Assembly: GCA_013076295.1 (NCBI GenBank) | Contig: RQOL01000253.1 | Location: 124,001 to 188,000 of the forward strand | From: Sanderia malayensis | Lineage: Eukaryota > Cnidaria > Scyphozoa > Semaeostomeae > Pelagiidae | Reading direction: 5' to 3' | Length of the DNA stretch: 64,000 nucleotides | Shown: one piece after another, positions 32,707 through 46,227 of the stretch | Numbering within the stretch: the stretch's first letter is position 1 | Layout: the number at the start of each line of letters is the position of its first letter | Notes under the pieces: model-generated | The model's input: only the letters and a program-made list of their open reading frames with translations | What the model was told of the DNA's origin: nothing | Database searches by the model: none | Program-made: the position numbers and the translations under genes

Positions 32707-34327
32707 AATTTCATTTCCAAAAATCAATGCAAAATTGATAAAACTCATCCTCTTTCTTGAAAAGGACAATAAGAGAAGATCAGGAGCCTGTGTTAGGTTT
32801 GGTGACACTTTAGGTAAGCATGTTATGAACTTGCTTGTCAACCTCACCTCTTTCGTGACAGGGCAGGCGTCACGGGTGTTGACAGATTGGAGGAGAATTA
32901 TCTGTCTTAATCTTATGAGTGGTCACGGTAGTGTGGCCTAAGCCATTGTTAAACACACGTGGAAATTCAAGCAAAGTCTGGAACAGCTGATTACGATCAT
33001 GGCTAGATAAACTATAGCTAACAGCTGTTTCTGATTCCTGCAATTTTCAAGGGTCCGTGCTTGGCTGGCTAACGACACTAGCACACATATTATCAACAAA
33101 TGATCTCAGTCTAGCTGGAAGAGATTCAACAACTGGAAGAAGTTTGGCAACCTTCTGCCAGAATGTAGTTCCACTGGAGGCTTGGAGGAGCTCAAAACAC
33201 GTAAAAAGACTACACTATGGCTGGATTGAATCAAGGTTGATGCAATGATAAGGGGAGAATCATCTAAACTACACACCATGCCTAACTGTTCAGAATACCC
33301 TCGAGGTAACTTATCTTGTAAAATACACTCACTACAACCAGGGATGGAAAAACTATCAACAAGAGTAAGGGTGACTGGCCCTTGGCTGGACAACTGGGCA
33401 AAGCCAGAAGGCAGACCCACCTAAGGAGAACTGGACAGGATCCAACAACTAGAGTAAGTTGAGCCATAAGAGGGGGCTCAAGGTATCAAAGGAGTACTGC
33501 CATGCCGCCCAGTTAAGAAATAGGATTCTCCGGAATAAGCGAAATGTAATTGAAAGGCAACAATAAAATCCCATGCCCGAATGCATTGGAAGGGTTGTGA
33601 CACATTGTTACATACAAGAAACTTAAACTTAAATTCAAAATCAACCAGGAAATGAGAACTGGAAGACCGCCACACCAGTAACAGATACACAAGTGTTGGA
33701 ACTACTTCCAAGTAACGGTGGGACAATGTTTTGCTGTGTACAGCTCTGAAAAATGCACTGGAAAGCATAAAAACTCAAAATAGACTGCACTGGCCCTGTG
33801 TCAACAAGAACTGACAATTGTACACCTAAAAAATTACAAGGAACAAGGGGTTTGCAAGGAACTATGGCACGTGGAGCAACAGAAGTAGTTCTAAAAGCAA
33901 ACGTGGTGGGATGCTCTTCACTCCAACCTAATAGTGAGGCATCCCCTGAAAGTTTAAAGGAAACTTAAGATCTTCTATTTGAGATAGGTCAGAATTTGGC
34001 TGAGAAAAATCGACAATATTTTCACAAATCTCTGGATGATGGTCCCAGCCATTGCAAAGGGTACACTTCAGCACTCTTTGACATTTTTCACACATCCGGA
34101 CCACATTACCAGCTGCACCACAGAGGAAACAGCGAAAAGAAGATGGGGGACGACGAGGAGGCATGGCAGACGATGGTTGACGAGTAGCTGATGACGAACT
34201 GGCAGCGAGCAAACTAGCCTTTCTATGAGCGAAACTGCTCAGTAGGCTAGTAACGTTATCCGGTTGAAATTGCTGTTGTTGGTGTTGTTATTGTTGTGGT
34301 TGACACAGAGGTTTGATGGTACAAGAA
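32707..34327 (-). pseudogene. Gypsy gag-protease-RT start fragment (copy 2)
   Basis: Counterpart of 16670-18290 with all frames unchanged. The zinc-binding Cys pairs, LVDTG and the linker are present at the expected 16037-bp offset. Confidence 0.68.
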
Positions 34328-34394
34328 CTTATGTGCGGACAATTGAACCTAATTGAACCATTGATATCCGAGAAATTTTGTCATATTTTTGACT

Positions 34395-34412
34395 CACGGC
34401 GCATGCGCCGTG
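34395..34412. promoter_or_regulatory. NRF1-like palindrome (copy 2)
   Basis: Identical to 18358-18375, again four bases before the candidate ATG (34416). The weak two-exon model of copy 1 (18379-18801) maps to 34416-34838. Confidence 0.38.
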
Positions 34413-34838
34413 GAAATGGAGTTGCTAGTACGGACATCGCAAACAGAGCCGGGTGAAGTTACTGTAAAAACCTTTCCAGGCATGTATTTCTTTTCTATCT
34501 TTTAAATGAAATTTACAACCACCATGCTTGGAATATTTAACGATATTTCAATAGGTTGATGACTAATAAATGCATAGTTATGTACATGTGGTGGGACTAA
34601 GCATTAAAAACTACATGATATTAATATAACTTTTATCGCAGTAAAGATAAAGCTTTTAACATTTTCATAATAAATTTGTTGTAGTGGAAGTAAGACAATA
34701 AATCTAATTTAATTTCGTTATTTTAATTAGCAGGCTGCTTTCGCAAAGAAACCATCGAGTCTGCTGATGGAAATACTGTTGATGGAAAAACATTGCTGAC
34801 TGGAATCAAAAATTATTTTCGCATTTCTTTTCTTGCAG

Positions 34839-37143
34839 GTAATCTTTATAATTTGGCTAACTATTTCTGCACCGTAAGGTCCAAAACAAGTTAGAATGGT
34901 TTTGTCATAGTATCTCAAAGGGCCTTGGCGTATATTGTGACCCAATTGTCCAAACTCTCACCAAATCTTTCACCCCTAACGTCTAACCCAATTCTCCCAA
35001 GTGTCTGCAATTTGTATTTTTCTCACTTTACTTCATGTAGGATTCCTTAGACTCCCACAGATATTATTCTGGAACATTATTTAGATTGGTAAAACGCTGT
35101 ATTTTAGAAAAAAAATATTCAGAAGCTGGTACGAAGGGGTAGAGCCCTTCATTCGGAAAACTAGAAGCTTCGTGCTCAGTTGATTGTAGATAATTGCATT
35201 AGGTAATGTTGAGGTAGCTAAATTCTAGGTTTACATTCCAAGTATCTATACTAGAGAGACCGGATGGCTTAGATTTTGCGCAAGAGCCCATGATGAACAG
35301 GAATATCGAAAAACATTTTTAGAACTTGTGTCCTCGAAGTTGCGAATTCGAACATTTCGTGTATGTGTTTCTACGTTTTCATTTGACAAATTTAAATGGG
35401 ACGCATTGTCATCATCTGCTTGGATGGATAAATTCACAGAGGTCAAAGTCTGAGTAATCTAATATTCTAAACGTGGTCGATACTTTGTTTACCCATAAGT
35501 TATTTGTTGTTTTACGCTCTGCTGACTTATGTTATATGATATTTGTGAAGAAGAAAATTGAATTTGTCGAAGAGGAAGCGCAAAGTTTTCAAGCGAAAAG
35601 AAATCTAACATTATTGATAATTTAACTCAGTTTGTGAGTCATGTTTCAATGAATTTCAGAGCTTGTTCTATTGAGCTTATACACTTGGCCCAGATAGTCT
35701 GCGACTTCTAACGTTTTAGCCATTTGTCCTTTCAAGATGAACTTTAGGGGCGGATCCAGACCAAAATCTGACTGGCGCAATTCATTTTTTAGTGCGCGTC
35801 CCAAGGCTTTCGTACACTGCCACACCCTTTTACAGAAAAAATGTAATCATTCTGACTTAAAACATGTTTTAAAATATTTCTTGGATTATTTACAAGAAGC
35901 TTTAAAGTAAATCACAACATTCTTAGAAGAAAAAAACGAAATAATTATGCGTATTGCTTTACTGAGGAGTGGACTTCTTTAGTTACATCAAAATATTAAC
36001 ATTCCGATAAATGCGTAATAATCACATTTTGCCCCACCCAGCTCTGCATTTTCATTGGTAGGTTGGTCTCTGCACCAGTGGAAAAAAGTTTTGCACCAGT
36101 GAAAACTCATTTCATTGGCTAATGTTGGAATTTGGATACGATATAACCCGGGTCACTGGGGCAGTAGAAAGCTGTGACGTGTCTCAATACATCGGACAAC
36201 ACTTTTTCACAGCCATTCTGCGTAAAATTGACCTAGCTTTTACAGCATTACCCACTAAACAGACAAACCAGCACAGAACAGCAAACCGTTTTAGTGATTA
36301 TACATTATTTGATTAATCTACGTTATCTACTTCCCATGTCTTGCAATTGTTGTATTTAAAAAGCATTCGACTATTCCAAAAACATTGGAAAAAGTCCGCT
36401 CCTCTTGAGTATTAAACACTTGCAGCATCACGTTTATTCGGAAGATATGTTATCTGAATTAGTCAACAGCCAGGCTTTACATTGGCATTGTGAGCCTAAG
36501 ATAGAGCCCGAGTCAATATCTTAATATCAAAATATATAACCAACTCTAATATAGTACTTTAAAGTCCGTGAAAGTTGTGAGCTTATCTTGTTACTTTAAT
36601 AACTTTATTTTGATCAAATTCTAACAGCAAAACAGAATAGTATATATTTGGATTCACCGGCTTAAAGGCCTTGTCTGACACACTTGATTAATCCAATAAA
36701 ATAGAAATTAATGATATCAGCAAAATGTCTTCATTGGCAAGAAGAGTGCTCTATTCCTTAGAAGGTAGAGCGAGATGCAAAACATGAGTAGCTGAATTTA
36801 GTTGTCTGATGATCGCAATAGTAAGTGAAACTCCGAGTAACAACACATATGTAGTATTCCTTGGGCGTTACTTCCATTGTAAAACAGAAATTATAATTAT
36901 ATAGAAATCCTAACCAATAGAGTGAGTGTTATACAAAATATGCAAATCCTGTCACAGAAAGATGTGCAATGTAAACAGGAAGATATGCAAACAGGAAGAT
37001 ATTTCATTTCTCTCCTACTAAAGAAAGAAAGCTAAATTCGAAATAATAATAGAAGTTCGAAAACTACAACTTCAAACAAATGTTTGATTTTTTCTCCGAA
37101 TCGGAATCGGAATTTGTTCTGTAAAGAGGCATTTTGAACACCA
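34839..37143. other. No gene recognised (copy 2 of 18802-21110)
   Basis: Same content as copy 1. One base is lost near 35357 in a CTTCT/TTTCT context, which opens a 66-residue minus-strand frame that copy 1 lacks. That is a sign that such frames here are chance. Confidence 0.45.
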
Positions 37144-37353
37144 TTACAGTAGATCCAGAAGATCTCTAATTTTAGTTCGGTCCATCATGGTTCTGCGTAT
37201 TTGAGTTTCGTCAGTCTTAAGAAGGGTCTCAAACCGCTTCCAAATGATTCGGCTGAGTTTGCGCCCCTCAGCAAACAGGATGCGTTTCCGCATGTCCGTG
37301 TTTGGCAGGCGGCACAGATGGGCGGTGTATTTCAACTGTTGCTCCTTGTTGAG
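37144..37353 (-). pseudogene. LINE-like RT C-terminal remnant (copy 2)
   Basis: Identical frame to 21111-21320, with AHLCRLPNTDMRKRILFAEG and IRRTMMDRTKIRD. Confidence 0.38.
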
Positions 37354-37356
37354 CTT

Positions 37357-37878
37357 CTATTTGCCCACATAGTATTTCAAATACGCTGGTCTTCTGCGTG
37401 CTCTTCGTGGCCTCACGTTGATCTATAGGACAGACTCTTGAGTCTCCAGTTCTGGCTCAACAGGTCTCTGATATGGTCATTGAACAGGTCCCCTTGACTG
37501 TGCTACCAACGGTTGTGGTAGATTTTCTTCAGTGGAAATCTTCGAAAACAACTCTTCTCTCCAATCCTTTGGTTTCAGTTGTTTTGCCAATGGTTCTTCT
37601 GGATGTAGATTTCTGTACAACAGAGTTTCACCAAATTTGTACATGCTAGCATCCCAATATACTTCTCTTCCATCAGTAGTTCGTCTCGCTGCAATACTTG
37701 ATCCATCAACTCGATACACTACGTAGAAATGCTGGTTCAAATGTAGTTGACACTTGTTCTTCTTTGTTTGCTTGAGAAACACATAATCTCTAATGTTGAT
37801 GTTGTGATTTCGGTATTCCTACCTTCTGCGTTTGACTTCAGTTTCATCTTCTATTTTCAGGTCACGTTGATTTATCAC
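37357..37878 (-). pseudogene. Gypsy Pol C-terminal end (copy 2)
   Basis: Counterpart of 21324-21841. Several one-base homopolymer differences (near 37608, 37628, 37635, 37729) change the local frame. Neither copy is consistently the better one. Confidence 0.72.
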
Positions 37879-40800
37879 TGTTGAACTCATAGCAGTGGAG
37901 TTGGAAAACGAATGAAACAATAAGAAACTGGAGAAAGTAATATTTAGAACACAGCACTTTATTTTTATAACAAAACTAAGAAGCAGCGACTGACAAAAAT
38001 ACCATTATGGCAAGTGGGGATGAACAGCGTGGTCCGAGGTTACAGCAGGGGAAATGGGCCGTCACAGGGATTAATAAGATAACAACGTAACAAAAAGCGA
38101 AAGTTAACACCCCAACTTGACGGTTAATTTTCAGGGCGTCCGAGGATAAACGAGTGAAATCTCTCTAATAAAAAAATCTTTGAAGGATTCGTAAAGATAT
38201 CTGCATAGCTCTCATTACTTGCAGTGTACTCAAGTTGCATCAAATGATCAAGATAACATTCACGTACGAAATGGAAGCGAATGTCAATGTGTTTTGCTTT
38301 GGAATGTTTAGCAGCGTTCTTTGCCAACGCAATGGCACCTTGATTTGATTATCTGAATAGAGGACGGATGACAGGTTTGTCATTTAGCATGTCCTGCAAA
38401 AGGTTTCTTCTCAAATAAATTGCTTCTTGGCAAGCCATTGACATGGCAACATATTCTGCTTCACAAGTAGAAAGTGCAACAGAATTTTGACGTGTAGATC
38501 TCCAAAATATTGGTTGTCCTTCAGGATGAAGGCTGATACAATAGCCAGAGATACCAGAAATACTGCTGCTGTCTTCAGACGAGGCAGCCCAATCAGCGTC
38601 ACAGTAGGCCGGTGATATGCAGGCCATCTGGTGCTTTGGAAAACGTTAGCTTGTATCCAATGGTCTTCTTGAGGTATCTGAAGACATGTTTCAACATGCT
38701 AATGTCTGCTGTGGTTGGGCACGACAAATGCTGTGACAATTTCGTGACCAGATAATTTATGTCGGGCGTGGTACAAACCATCGCATAAGCTAGGCTTCCA
38801 GCCATCTGCCAGTACTTGTGATTGTCAACTGGTTCGTTAGAATCGCAGGCATTGGGATTTAATTCACACGGAGTTCCACGTGGCTTGCAATTCTCCATAC
38901 CAAACTTTCTGAGAATTTTGACAATATAATCCTCTTGACTCATAGAAATGGTATTAACTGATTTGCTAAAATTGATTCCAACAAAACTTTTCAGTTCAGT
39001 TCATCTTTCATGTTGAATTTCTAATTGAGGTGAGATTTGGTCTCAGTAACAAGCGACAATGTAGCTACGTGGTGCAACAATTGTGCCACCCACCCAGACC
39101 AATAGGTAGATGACGTCATCCCGCAAATAACGTGATAAACAAACAAGGGGCAGAATTGGATTGAACAAATCCAAAGTCCTTCGAATCTAATGTAATCTAA
39201 ACATTATAGTACAGGCCCCATTGTGGGTATTTCGTACCAACGGTTAGTAGGTTAGTGTGCAAATAAGATAAATGAATAAATAAATCAGTAATTAATTAAA
39301 TGAATAAATAAATAAATAAATATTTTTAGAGAATAAACTGGTCAGCACTGCCTGACTGGTAAGTGTTAATCCACTGAAAAAAGAAAACATTTTTCAATGG
39401 AAACCAATTTCAACTTAAAAACACGCGCTGTGATTTAGCCTAGATCAACATCTAACATCTTAGCAGTCCAGCAGTTGACCAGTCAATATATCATATACAA
39501 ATGTTCATGTAAAGTGGTATTCCAATTACTTCCACTTTGCTTCAAACCGTGAAATGATTTCAACAGTTTCCACACTTGACTCGGCTTGGACGATTCATAA
39601 CCAGGAGGTGGATCAATGTAGATTTCTTCATCAAGTGGTGCATGAAGAAAGGCACTTTTAACGTCCATTTGTTATAGGATCAAATCCTTTTGACAGGCAA
39701 CTTGGACTAAGGTACGAAGAGTTTCCATACGAGCGGTTGGCAAAAATGTATCATGGTAATCAACTTCTTTGATCTGAGAATACCCCTTAGCTACGTAACG
39801 AGCTTTGTAAATAGGGTTATCAACATCTCCTTTAAAATTGAACACCCATTCCCCCCCAACTGCAGGTCTACTAGTTGGAAGGTCTGTTACAACGAATGTG
39901 TCATTTAACTTCAAAATATTAAACTCAGTGTTGATGGCATTTTTCCATTCTTCTGATTGAGGGCTGGTAATAGCTTCATGATACGACTGTGGAGTAACAA
40001 AAACTCTAACAGTAATCAACTGTATTAGCAGAGTCAATACTTTCAGCATCAACATAATCCTTAAGGTGATCTGGAGGTTGACGCGGTCTTGCAGGGTTCC
40101 TTCGTGGCTCAGGAGCAGGGCCGGTTGGACTTGGCTCAGGAACAGGAATGGCCGGACTCAACTGAGAGCTAGGATTACCAGTGGCACTGTTTTAATATGG
40201 TTTAGGAATTGCCTCTTCTTGTGTGGTAGACATCATCTCATTGTCAACATCGTTACCTTGTTTGATTGTGTCGGCAAACTTAACAAGACGATTCTTACTG
40301 ACAGTTTTGTTTAGAGGATCATACACAAGGTAACTAGGACTGTCCCGATCATAACCAACAAAGACCCTTTTCCGCTCCTAGGTCCATGCTTCTTCGGATT
40401 CTGGACATAACAGTAGCAAATAGATCCTAACATGTGAAGGTTAGCCACATCTGGCTTTGTACGGGTAGTAACGCCATAGGGTGTGCTCTGTAAGCGCTAA
40501 GAGTAATATCGGTTTCGGATATGCGTGGCGGTCATGACAGCGTAGGTCAGCAGATATTTCGGAAGTTTGGCTTCCAGCAACAATGATCTGGCCATCTCAA
40601 ATAACGTACGCCAACTCCTTTCTGCTGTTCCGGTTTGGTGAGGGTAGTACGAGGCACGTTTCTCATGCTTGATTCCATTTCTAGCCATTAGCGATTGGAA
40701 GTCATGGGGAGTAAATTCTCCTTCTTTATCGGAACGGACGCGCTTGACATCTCCTGACGCGAATATTTTTTCATGAAAACTTAAAGTCTTAATTTTGCCA

Positions 40801-42452
40801 TAGGCGATATATCCGCAAGAAATTCCTCAGTGGCTCTTGTAGCATCAGATTTCTTCTTGAGAAAGTAAGTGAACATTGATCCAGAATAATCATCTGTAAA
40901 CACAATCGCATACTTGAAACCATCCTTGGCAACTGGGTTGATTGGACCAGAAAGGTCGATATGGATCAGCTCGAACGGTTCAGTGGCTCTAACATCCGGG
41001 TTTCGGTTCCTAGTATTCAGTTGTTCGGTTAACACACAGGTTTCACAATTGAATTTGGTGGCATCATTAATTTTCATACCTTGTACAACATTTTCCATTT
41101 TTGTAATGTCATGTGTGCTACAATGGCCAAGAATTTGGTGCCACATTTGTAGCGATTCAGCTACATTTATAGCTCGTTTATAGCTGTTTCACACAGGTAG
41201 TACAGTGTGTTTTCTTGGTAGATGGGGAATACAACTTCATCTGGGGCAATACGTTCAGCACTATTTTCATAAAAATTAATCTTGCATTCCCTCTTGGTTG
41301 CTGCTTGAACAGAAAATATGTTTTGTGGGTAACTTTGTATAAACAGAACATTACTCAGTTTCACTTCCACAAACGTACCATCACTGGTTTGAAGTTAGGT
41401 GTGAATAGTCCCTCTCATTTTAGCTACATTATTGGACCTAGTCCCATCGGCTAATTCCACATAGTGATCATCAGGGTTGAAGGAATCATCAGTGACAACA
41501 AAGTTTGAGTTATTGTTGACAATATGTGTTGTGGCACCACAATCGAAAAGAAATGTAGTTTTTGGTGAGCTCAACAAAAGATTTTCCTTTCCAACCTTGG
41601 AAACAAAGCTATGTTTATCATCCATTGCTTTATTCACATTGTCATTGGATTTGTTCCTTTTTCTACAATTTATGGTGCTATGGAAATTGGATCCACATAC
41701 ACTATACCAACAGCTCTTTTTCTTCTTCTGGTCACATTTTGTGAATTTGTGACCAGGAGCTCCACAGCTGTAAAAAACAATTGGTTGGGTTGATCCTGCA
41801 TCAGCTTTCTGATTGTGTTGTGACAGCAACAAAAGCTATGTAGTCATTAGGTAGTCCCTTTAGAACCATAGCTATCAAAAGTGAGTCAGTAGCTTGCTCT
41901 CCAACTGCTCTAAGTGACATTGCTGCGTTTTCAGCTCTCAGCAGGTAATCTGTAACGGGTTCAGAATGACATTTTTGTGGCGTGGAAAATTCATTGTACA
42001 GTGTTATTATTCTCGGTTTGCTTCCACTGGCATAATGTTTTTCTGGATTTTCCAAGCTTTTGTCACATCGCTTTTTGCTTCACGAACTACCAAGGTAAGT
42101 GCACGTTCATCAAGGAACTGTATAACTTCAGCAAAAGCAGTTTCATTGACTTCAGCGGTGATTTTATCATGAGTTGCACACCCATGCTTCAATTTTTTCA
42201 GCTTCATGTAGCCAAGTAACTTTGTCTCCCAAAGTTCAAACCTCTTCTCATTCCCATCAAATGCCAAACTCTGCCAAAGGTTGCTGGACCCATAACCTGT
42301 TGAACTCATAGCAGTTGCCATTTGGAAAATGAATGATACAATAAGAAACTGGAGACAGTAATATTTAGAACACAACACTTAATTTTATAACAAAACTAAG
42401 AAGCAGCGACTGAAAAAAATACCATTATGGCAACTGTGGATGAACAGCGTGG
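37879..42452 (-). mobile_element. Copia retrotransposon (copy 2)
   Basis: 3' LTR 37879-38109, truncated 5' LTR 42298-42452. Gag, protease, integrase and RT blocks lie at offsets 16035-16039 from copy 1. A one-base insertion near 38609 breaks the RNase H frame that is open in copy 1. One base is lost near 40366 in the post-integrase box. Near 39953 one extra T keeps the RT N-terminal frame open further upstream. The RT catalytic segment is again replaced by the AT-rich insert (about 39023-39493). Confidence 0.87.
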
Positions 42453-43653
42453 TTGCATGTCCATCACCCATCTCCCAATTCTTGGCGGCAGTTTAGATGT
42501 TGCTTTATTGAACAGTGATAAAAATGGCTTGTGTCATGTAATAATCTTAAATCTGGGCTCTCCTAATAGATACATTCTGAATCATTTTTTCGCCCATGAA
42601 ACACATAATGTCTTCGTCATGGTCCGACTGATGAAAAGGACTGGCTGATTTCCTTTACTGGTCTCTTGAAACAATCCAGCTGACAATCCTTCGTGAAACC
42701 TGGCTTCACATCTCACTGTAATCGGTTTATTGGGGGTGAAAATATGCCATCACGTCTTCACTGGCGATGGTACCCTTCAACTGGTTGAATGCTTACATTT
42801 CCTTGGGTCCCCATTGGAATTTTGTGTTCTTCTGAGTAAGCTCTCTCAACGGTGCCGTCAGGGTGGAGTATTTGGGAATGAACTTCGACAAATAACCGAT
42901 CATGCCAAGGAAACTTCTCACAGCTTCTTTCGCTTCAGGTGGCTTGCATTCTTCAACTGCACGAATCTTATCTTGAGTGGGTTTCAGACCATCTTTCGTG
43001 AATCGGTATCCATAAAATTCAGGTTCTTCGACACCAAATTTGCATTTATCCAAGTTGAATGTTATTCCATAATCCAAAGCTCTCTGTAAAACCATTTCCA
43101 AAGTTGGATTGTGCTGATTCATAACTTTCCCTCCAATTAGAATATCAACTCTTTGGTTCAGGCAGTTTGGGATGTCACCAAATATCCAGAAAATTGTCTC
43201 ATCAAAAAGATCCTGTGATGCTTTCGCTCCAAAAATTAAACGTTTTGGTCTCTTATTTCCCCATGGTGTCCAAAATGTAGCAACCTGTCTGGATTCTGGA
43301 TGCCCCAACAGCTGGTGATATCTTTGCTTCATATCGATTTTCGAGAACATTTTGCAACCATGGAACTTGTATGTGAATTCTTTGATGATCGATCCATAGG
43401 TTATTCGGCTTCTTTCCATAAACTGATTCGGTACTCACAAATCGACACTTGCTCCAATCATATCTCGCGCTAATTCATCAGGTGGTATCTTCGCAAATCT
43501 CGATTTCGGTTGAACAACCAAAAGTGTACACCATGTAACAGGTTCTCCCAAAGGTACTTTTTCAAAGATGTCTTCTTAAACACACCGATCCAACCAATTC
43601 TTCAATGGTTGCTACAAGTAGAATGGTATCCGTCGAGGCTTCTGTGCTGCCGG
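42453..43653 (-). pseudogene. Gypsy RT and RNase H upstream of copia (copy 2)
   Basis: Counterpart of 26413-27613. The main RT frame 42793-43419 is the same length and again shows RVDILIGG at the catalytic box. Confidence 0.83.
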
Positions 43654-44098
43654 TATTGCTGTTGAACATTGTCTTCTATCATCATTGCGTCTTGATTAAC
43701 TGGAGAAGAGTTGCTGCTGAACATTGTATTTTATCATGATTGGGTCCTTATTAACTGGAGAAGAGTTGCTCCTGAACATTGTTCTTTATCATCATTGGGT
43801 CCTTATTAACTGGAGAAGAGTTGCTCCTGAACATTGTTCTTTATCATCATTGGGTCTTTATTATCTGGAGAATAGTTGCTGCTGAACATTGTTTTTTATC
43901 GTCATTGCATCGTTATTAACTGGAGAAGAGTTGCTGCTGAACATTGTCTATTATCGTCATTGGGTCTTTTTTACTGGAGAAGAGTTGCTGCTGAACATTG
44001 TCTTTTATCATAATTGCGTCTTTATTATCTGGAGAATGATTACTGCAGAACATTGTCTTTTATCGTCATTGGGTCCTTACTATTGGAGAAGAATAAAA
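43654..44098. repeat. Minisatellite array, left part (copy 2)
   Basis: The same eight or so units as 27614-28058, ending at the transposon terminal repeat at 44099. In the continuous right-hand contig this is the piece of array that joins 51762 once the transposon is removed. Confidence 0.93.
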
Positions 44099-44170
44099 GA
44101 TATGCATATTGACGTTACAGCCCCTTCGCCGCCATGCTGAGTGGTAAAATGAGTGGTAAGATGGCGGCCA
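44099..44170 (+). repeat. Left terminal inverted repeat of the transposon
   Basis: 72 bp starting GATATGCATATTGACGTTAC and ending ATGGCGGCCA. It pairs with the reverse complement of 51689-51761. Confidence 0.85.
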
Positions 44171-44491
44171 CGAAGTAGCCTCTAAATACGACCCTTCAAA
44201 AATTACATAATAGACAAGGATGCCAAGTCAGATTTGCAAAAAAAATTTGTCACTTGACGTCAAAATAGTAGTTTTCTGTAATGAAATCAGATTTTTATTT
44301 GATAGACTTTCTTTCTTATAAACAATTTAGCCGAAAAACAGCCTGTCGGCCAAAGCTCGCGGTTTTTTAGAAAAAAAGTTAGGCCGAAGTACACAAATCT
44401 TTTTCATTGACAAAAGAGGCTGGTGATGAACAAAAAAGGGCGCGCAAAACAAATTTTGATTTTGAAGCGATATTTTTTCAAACTGGTTAAG

Positions 44492-44657
44492 TCTCGTTCT
44501 GTTCTTGGCTGCACGAAAAATGGGTTTAAGAATGAAGTCAAATTTCATCGAATTCCCAAAGACCCTGAACGGAGGGAAAGGTGAATTTTTATTGCCAAAA
44601 TAAACCCAGATAGCAATATTGACCATGCTTGGGTTTGCGGAATTCACTTTGTCTCAG
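44492..44657 (+). pseudogene. THAP DNA-binding domain exon of transposase
   Basis: Reads a THAP-type zinc finger: VLGCTKNGFKNEVKFHRIPK, then a PDPERRER-like helix start, and WVCGIHFVS closing with the C-x2-H pair. The first zinc Cys appears replaced by Arg. A TGA stands at 44580-44582 where THAP domains have their invariant Trp. The exon ends at CAG before GTAGGC, a good donor. THAP domains of this class bind the terminal repeats of the transposon. It is recognised by the spacing of GC, the FHRIP box and the CGIHF end. Confidence 0.78.
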
Positions 44658-44814
44658 GTAGGCCATAACATATTTGTATTTATTCACCACTTTTTCCCTA
44701 CGGATTGCTCTGATTGGGATGTGAGATTATAATTATCTGTTTTACACGTTTATAACTCAATAAATATATATGTCTCCTTAATCTTTAGGTCAGAAAAGTG
44801 AGAACATAGTCAAA

Positions 44815-45031
44815 ACTTAAAGGAAGACAACATATTGAGGTCAGAGGTTTTCCAACTGAGGACTGATTTGGCATTGTTATCCTTTGAGCAATGTACTCTG
44901 GAACATGACAATAATAAGCTCCTTATGAAAATTCTTGGTTTCGTCGAACCTTACATGCATTCCCATCGCAACAGAAAGCTCTCTAGTTTTCAAGAACTTC
45001 TTTTTGCACTAATCCGGTCACGTCTTGATTT
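44815..45031 (+). pseudogene. Transposase middle exon, N-terminal half (before BEL)
   Basis: After an acceptor-like CTTTAG (44784-44789) the frame carries EVFQLRTDLALLSFEQCT and KILGFVEPYM. It then reads KLSSFQELLFALIRSRLD, which resembles the helix-turn-helix region in front of the catalytic domain in DDE_Tnp_4 transposases. The frame is cut after codons for LD by the BEL LTR. It continues at 50232 with the expected YRFGI-type residues after a one-base shift. Confidence 0.75.
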
Positions 45032-45285
45032 TGTGGTGAATTCTGTTCGGAAAGCGTCCACAAATTATAGATAGTAATTTCAAACTTCGAATAAAACAAC
45101 AGCTTGTAAGACAGCGATATATTAATATATGAAAAACAGCATAAAAAAAGCAAACCATCACAATCACAAAACTCTCTCTCTCTTTTTCTCGTCTCATACA
45201 TCCGCCTCTCTTCCTCCTTCAATCAATTATATAAAAAATGTCAACAAGTATTAAAAGTAAGTTAGTCCGGGGGTAATTCCCCACA
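45032..45285 (-). repeat. BEL/Pao 3' LTR
   Basis: A 254-bp LTR. On the minus strand it begins TGTGGGGAATTACC and ends TTCACCACA. The left flank is ATTT (45028-45031). Directly right of it the minus strand shows AAATAGGGGGAGTG, a polypurine tract. Confidence 0.88.
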
Positions 45286-45327
45286 CACTCCCCCTATTTG
45301 AAGCCACAGGTTTCAAATATAATGGGG

Positions 45328-46149
45328 TCAAAGTACATTGTCCTCTTCGTATTCGAATGTCCCCTGAAAATTCGCTGCTGCTTCTAAAGCCGCTTTCCGT
45401 TTGGGTCTGATCTTGATGTCACTCTGAACAGCTCGGTCACAGTGCAGCTCTAGCGGATACAAGAATTGTATCGGTCTCTCAAGATGTGATTTTCCTGCCC
45501 TCAACTTTACTGCTCTTACAATCCCGTCTCTTCCTGGTATCAACTCTTCAACGATGCCAATCTTCCATTGGCCGCGATTCTTTTCGTCTCCTTTGATTGT
45601 TACAACGTCTCCGATCTCTAGCTCTCTTTGTGTAACTTTATGCATGACATTATGCCTCTCCCGCAGTGCTCTGAGGTATTCCCCTTGCCAACGTTTCCAC
45701 AAGGCGTCTTTACATTTCCTCAAGTATCTTGCCCGCTTCCTCAGGTCTTTGTCATCAATGTTGGATGGATTCTCCAACGGCAAGTAATTAGACTTCCCAA
45801 AGATTAACATGTTTGGTGTCAACATGGGAAGCACGATATCATCCTCGCAGCACGTCAGTGGCCTGTTGTTAAGGACCAGCTGTATCTCCAGAATAGCATC
45901 TTGCAGTTCCTTGTAGTTAATCTTTGCTGCCCCTACGATCTTGTAAAGTGCAGCTTTAACGATGCTCACCATTCGCTCGAACCATCCTCCCCACCAACTT
46001 GCTCTGCTTAAGTTAAACTGCCATTTCATCTCTTGTTCGGCCATGTACCCTTGTAATTTTTCTGATTTCCTGACAATTGCTGTCTGCATAATTTGCTTCA
46101 TTAAGCGCTTCTCTGATTCTGATTCACTTGACTGTTCACAAGCGATCAT
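45328..46149 (-). pseudogene. BEL/Pao integrase C-terminal part
   Basis: A 273-residue open frame with LSRASWWGGWFERMVSIVK, the region of the catalytic Glu in BEL integrases. It continues with LNNRPLTC, LTPNMLIFGKSNYLP, a long basic helix region and the terminal domain ELEIGDVVTIKGD...GQWKIGIVEEL...RAVKLR characteristic of this family. The zinc site and the first Asp are missing upstream, because the frame passes from LMKQIMQTAI straight into EKLQGYMAEQE. It therefore encodes a non-functional integrase. It is separated from RNase H by a stop at 46228. Confidence 0.88.
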
Positions 46150-46227
46150 CGGCGGCCATTGCTCTGGAGTACTCAGCCATGTCGGACCTTTTATCCACAG
46201 CTCTTTCTCTTGTAGTTTTGTCTCCCC

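Noticed and set aside
35246..35446. 66-residue minus-strand frame seen only in copy 2
   Set aside because: It exists because of a single base difference from copy 1 (near 19320), so it is not a conserved gene.
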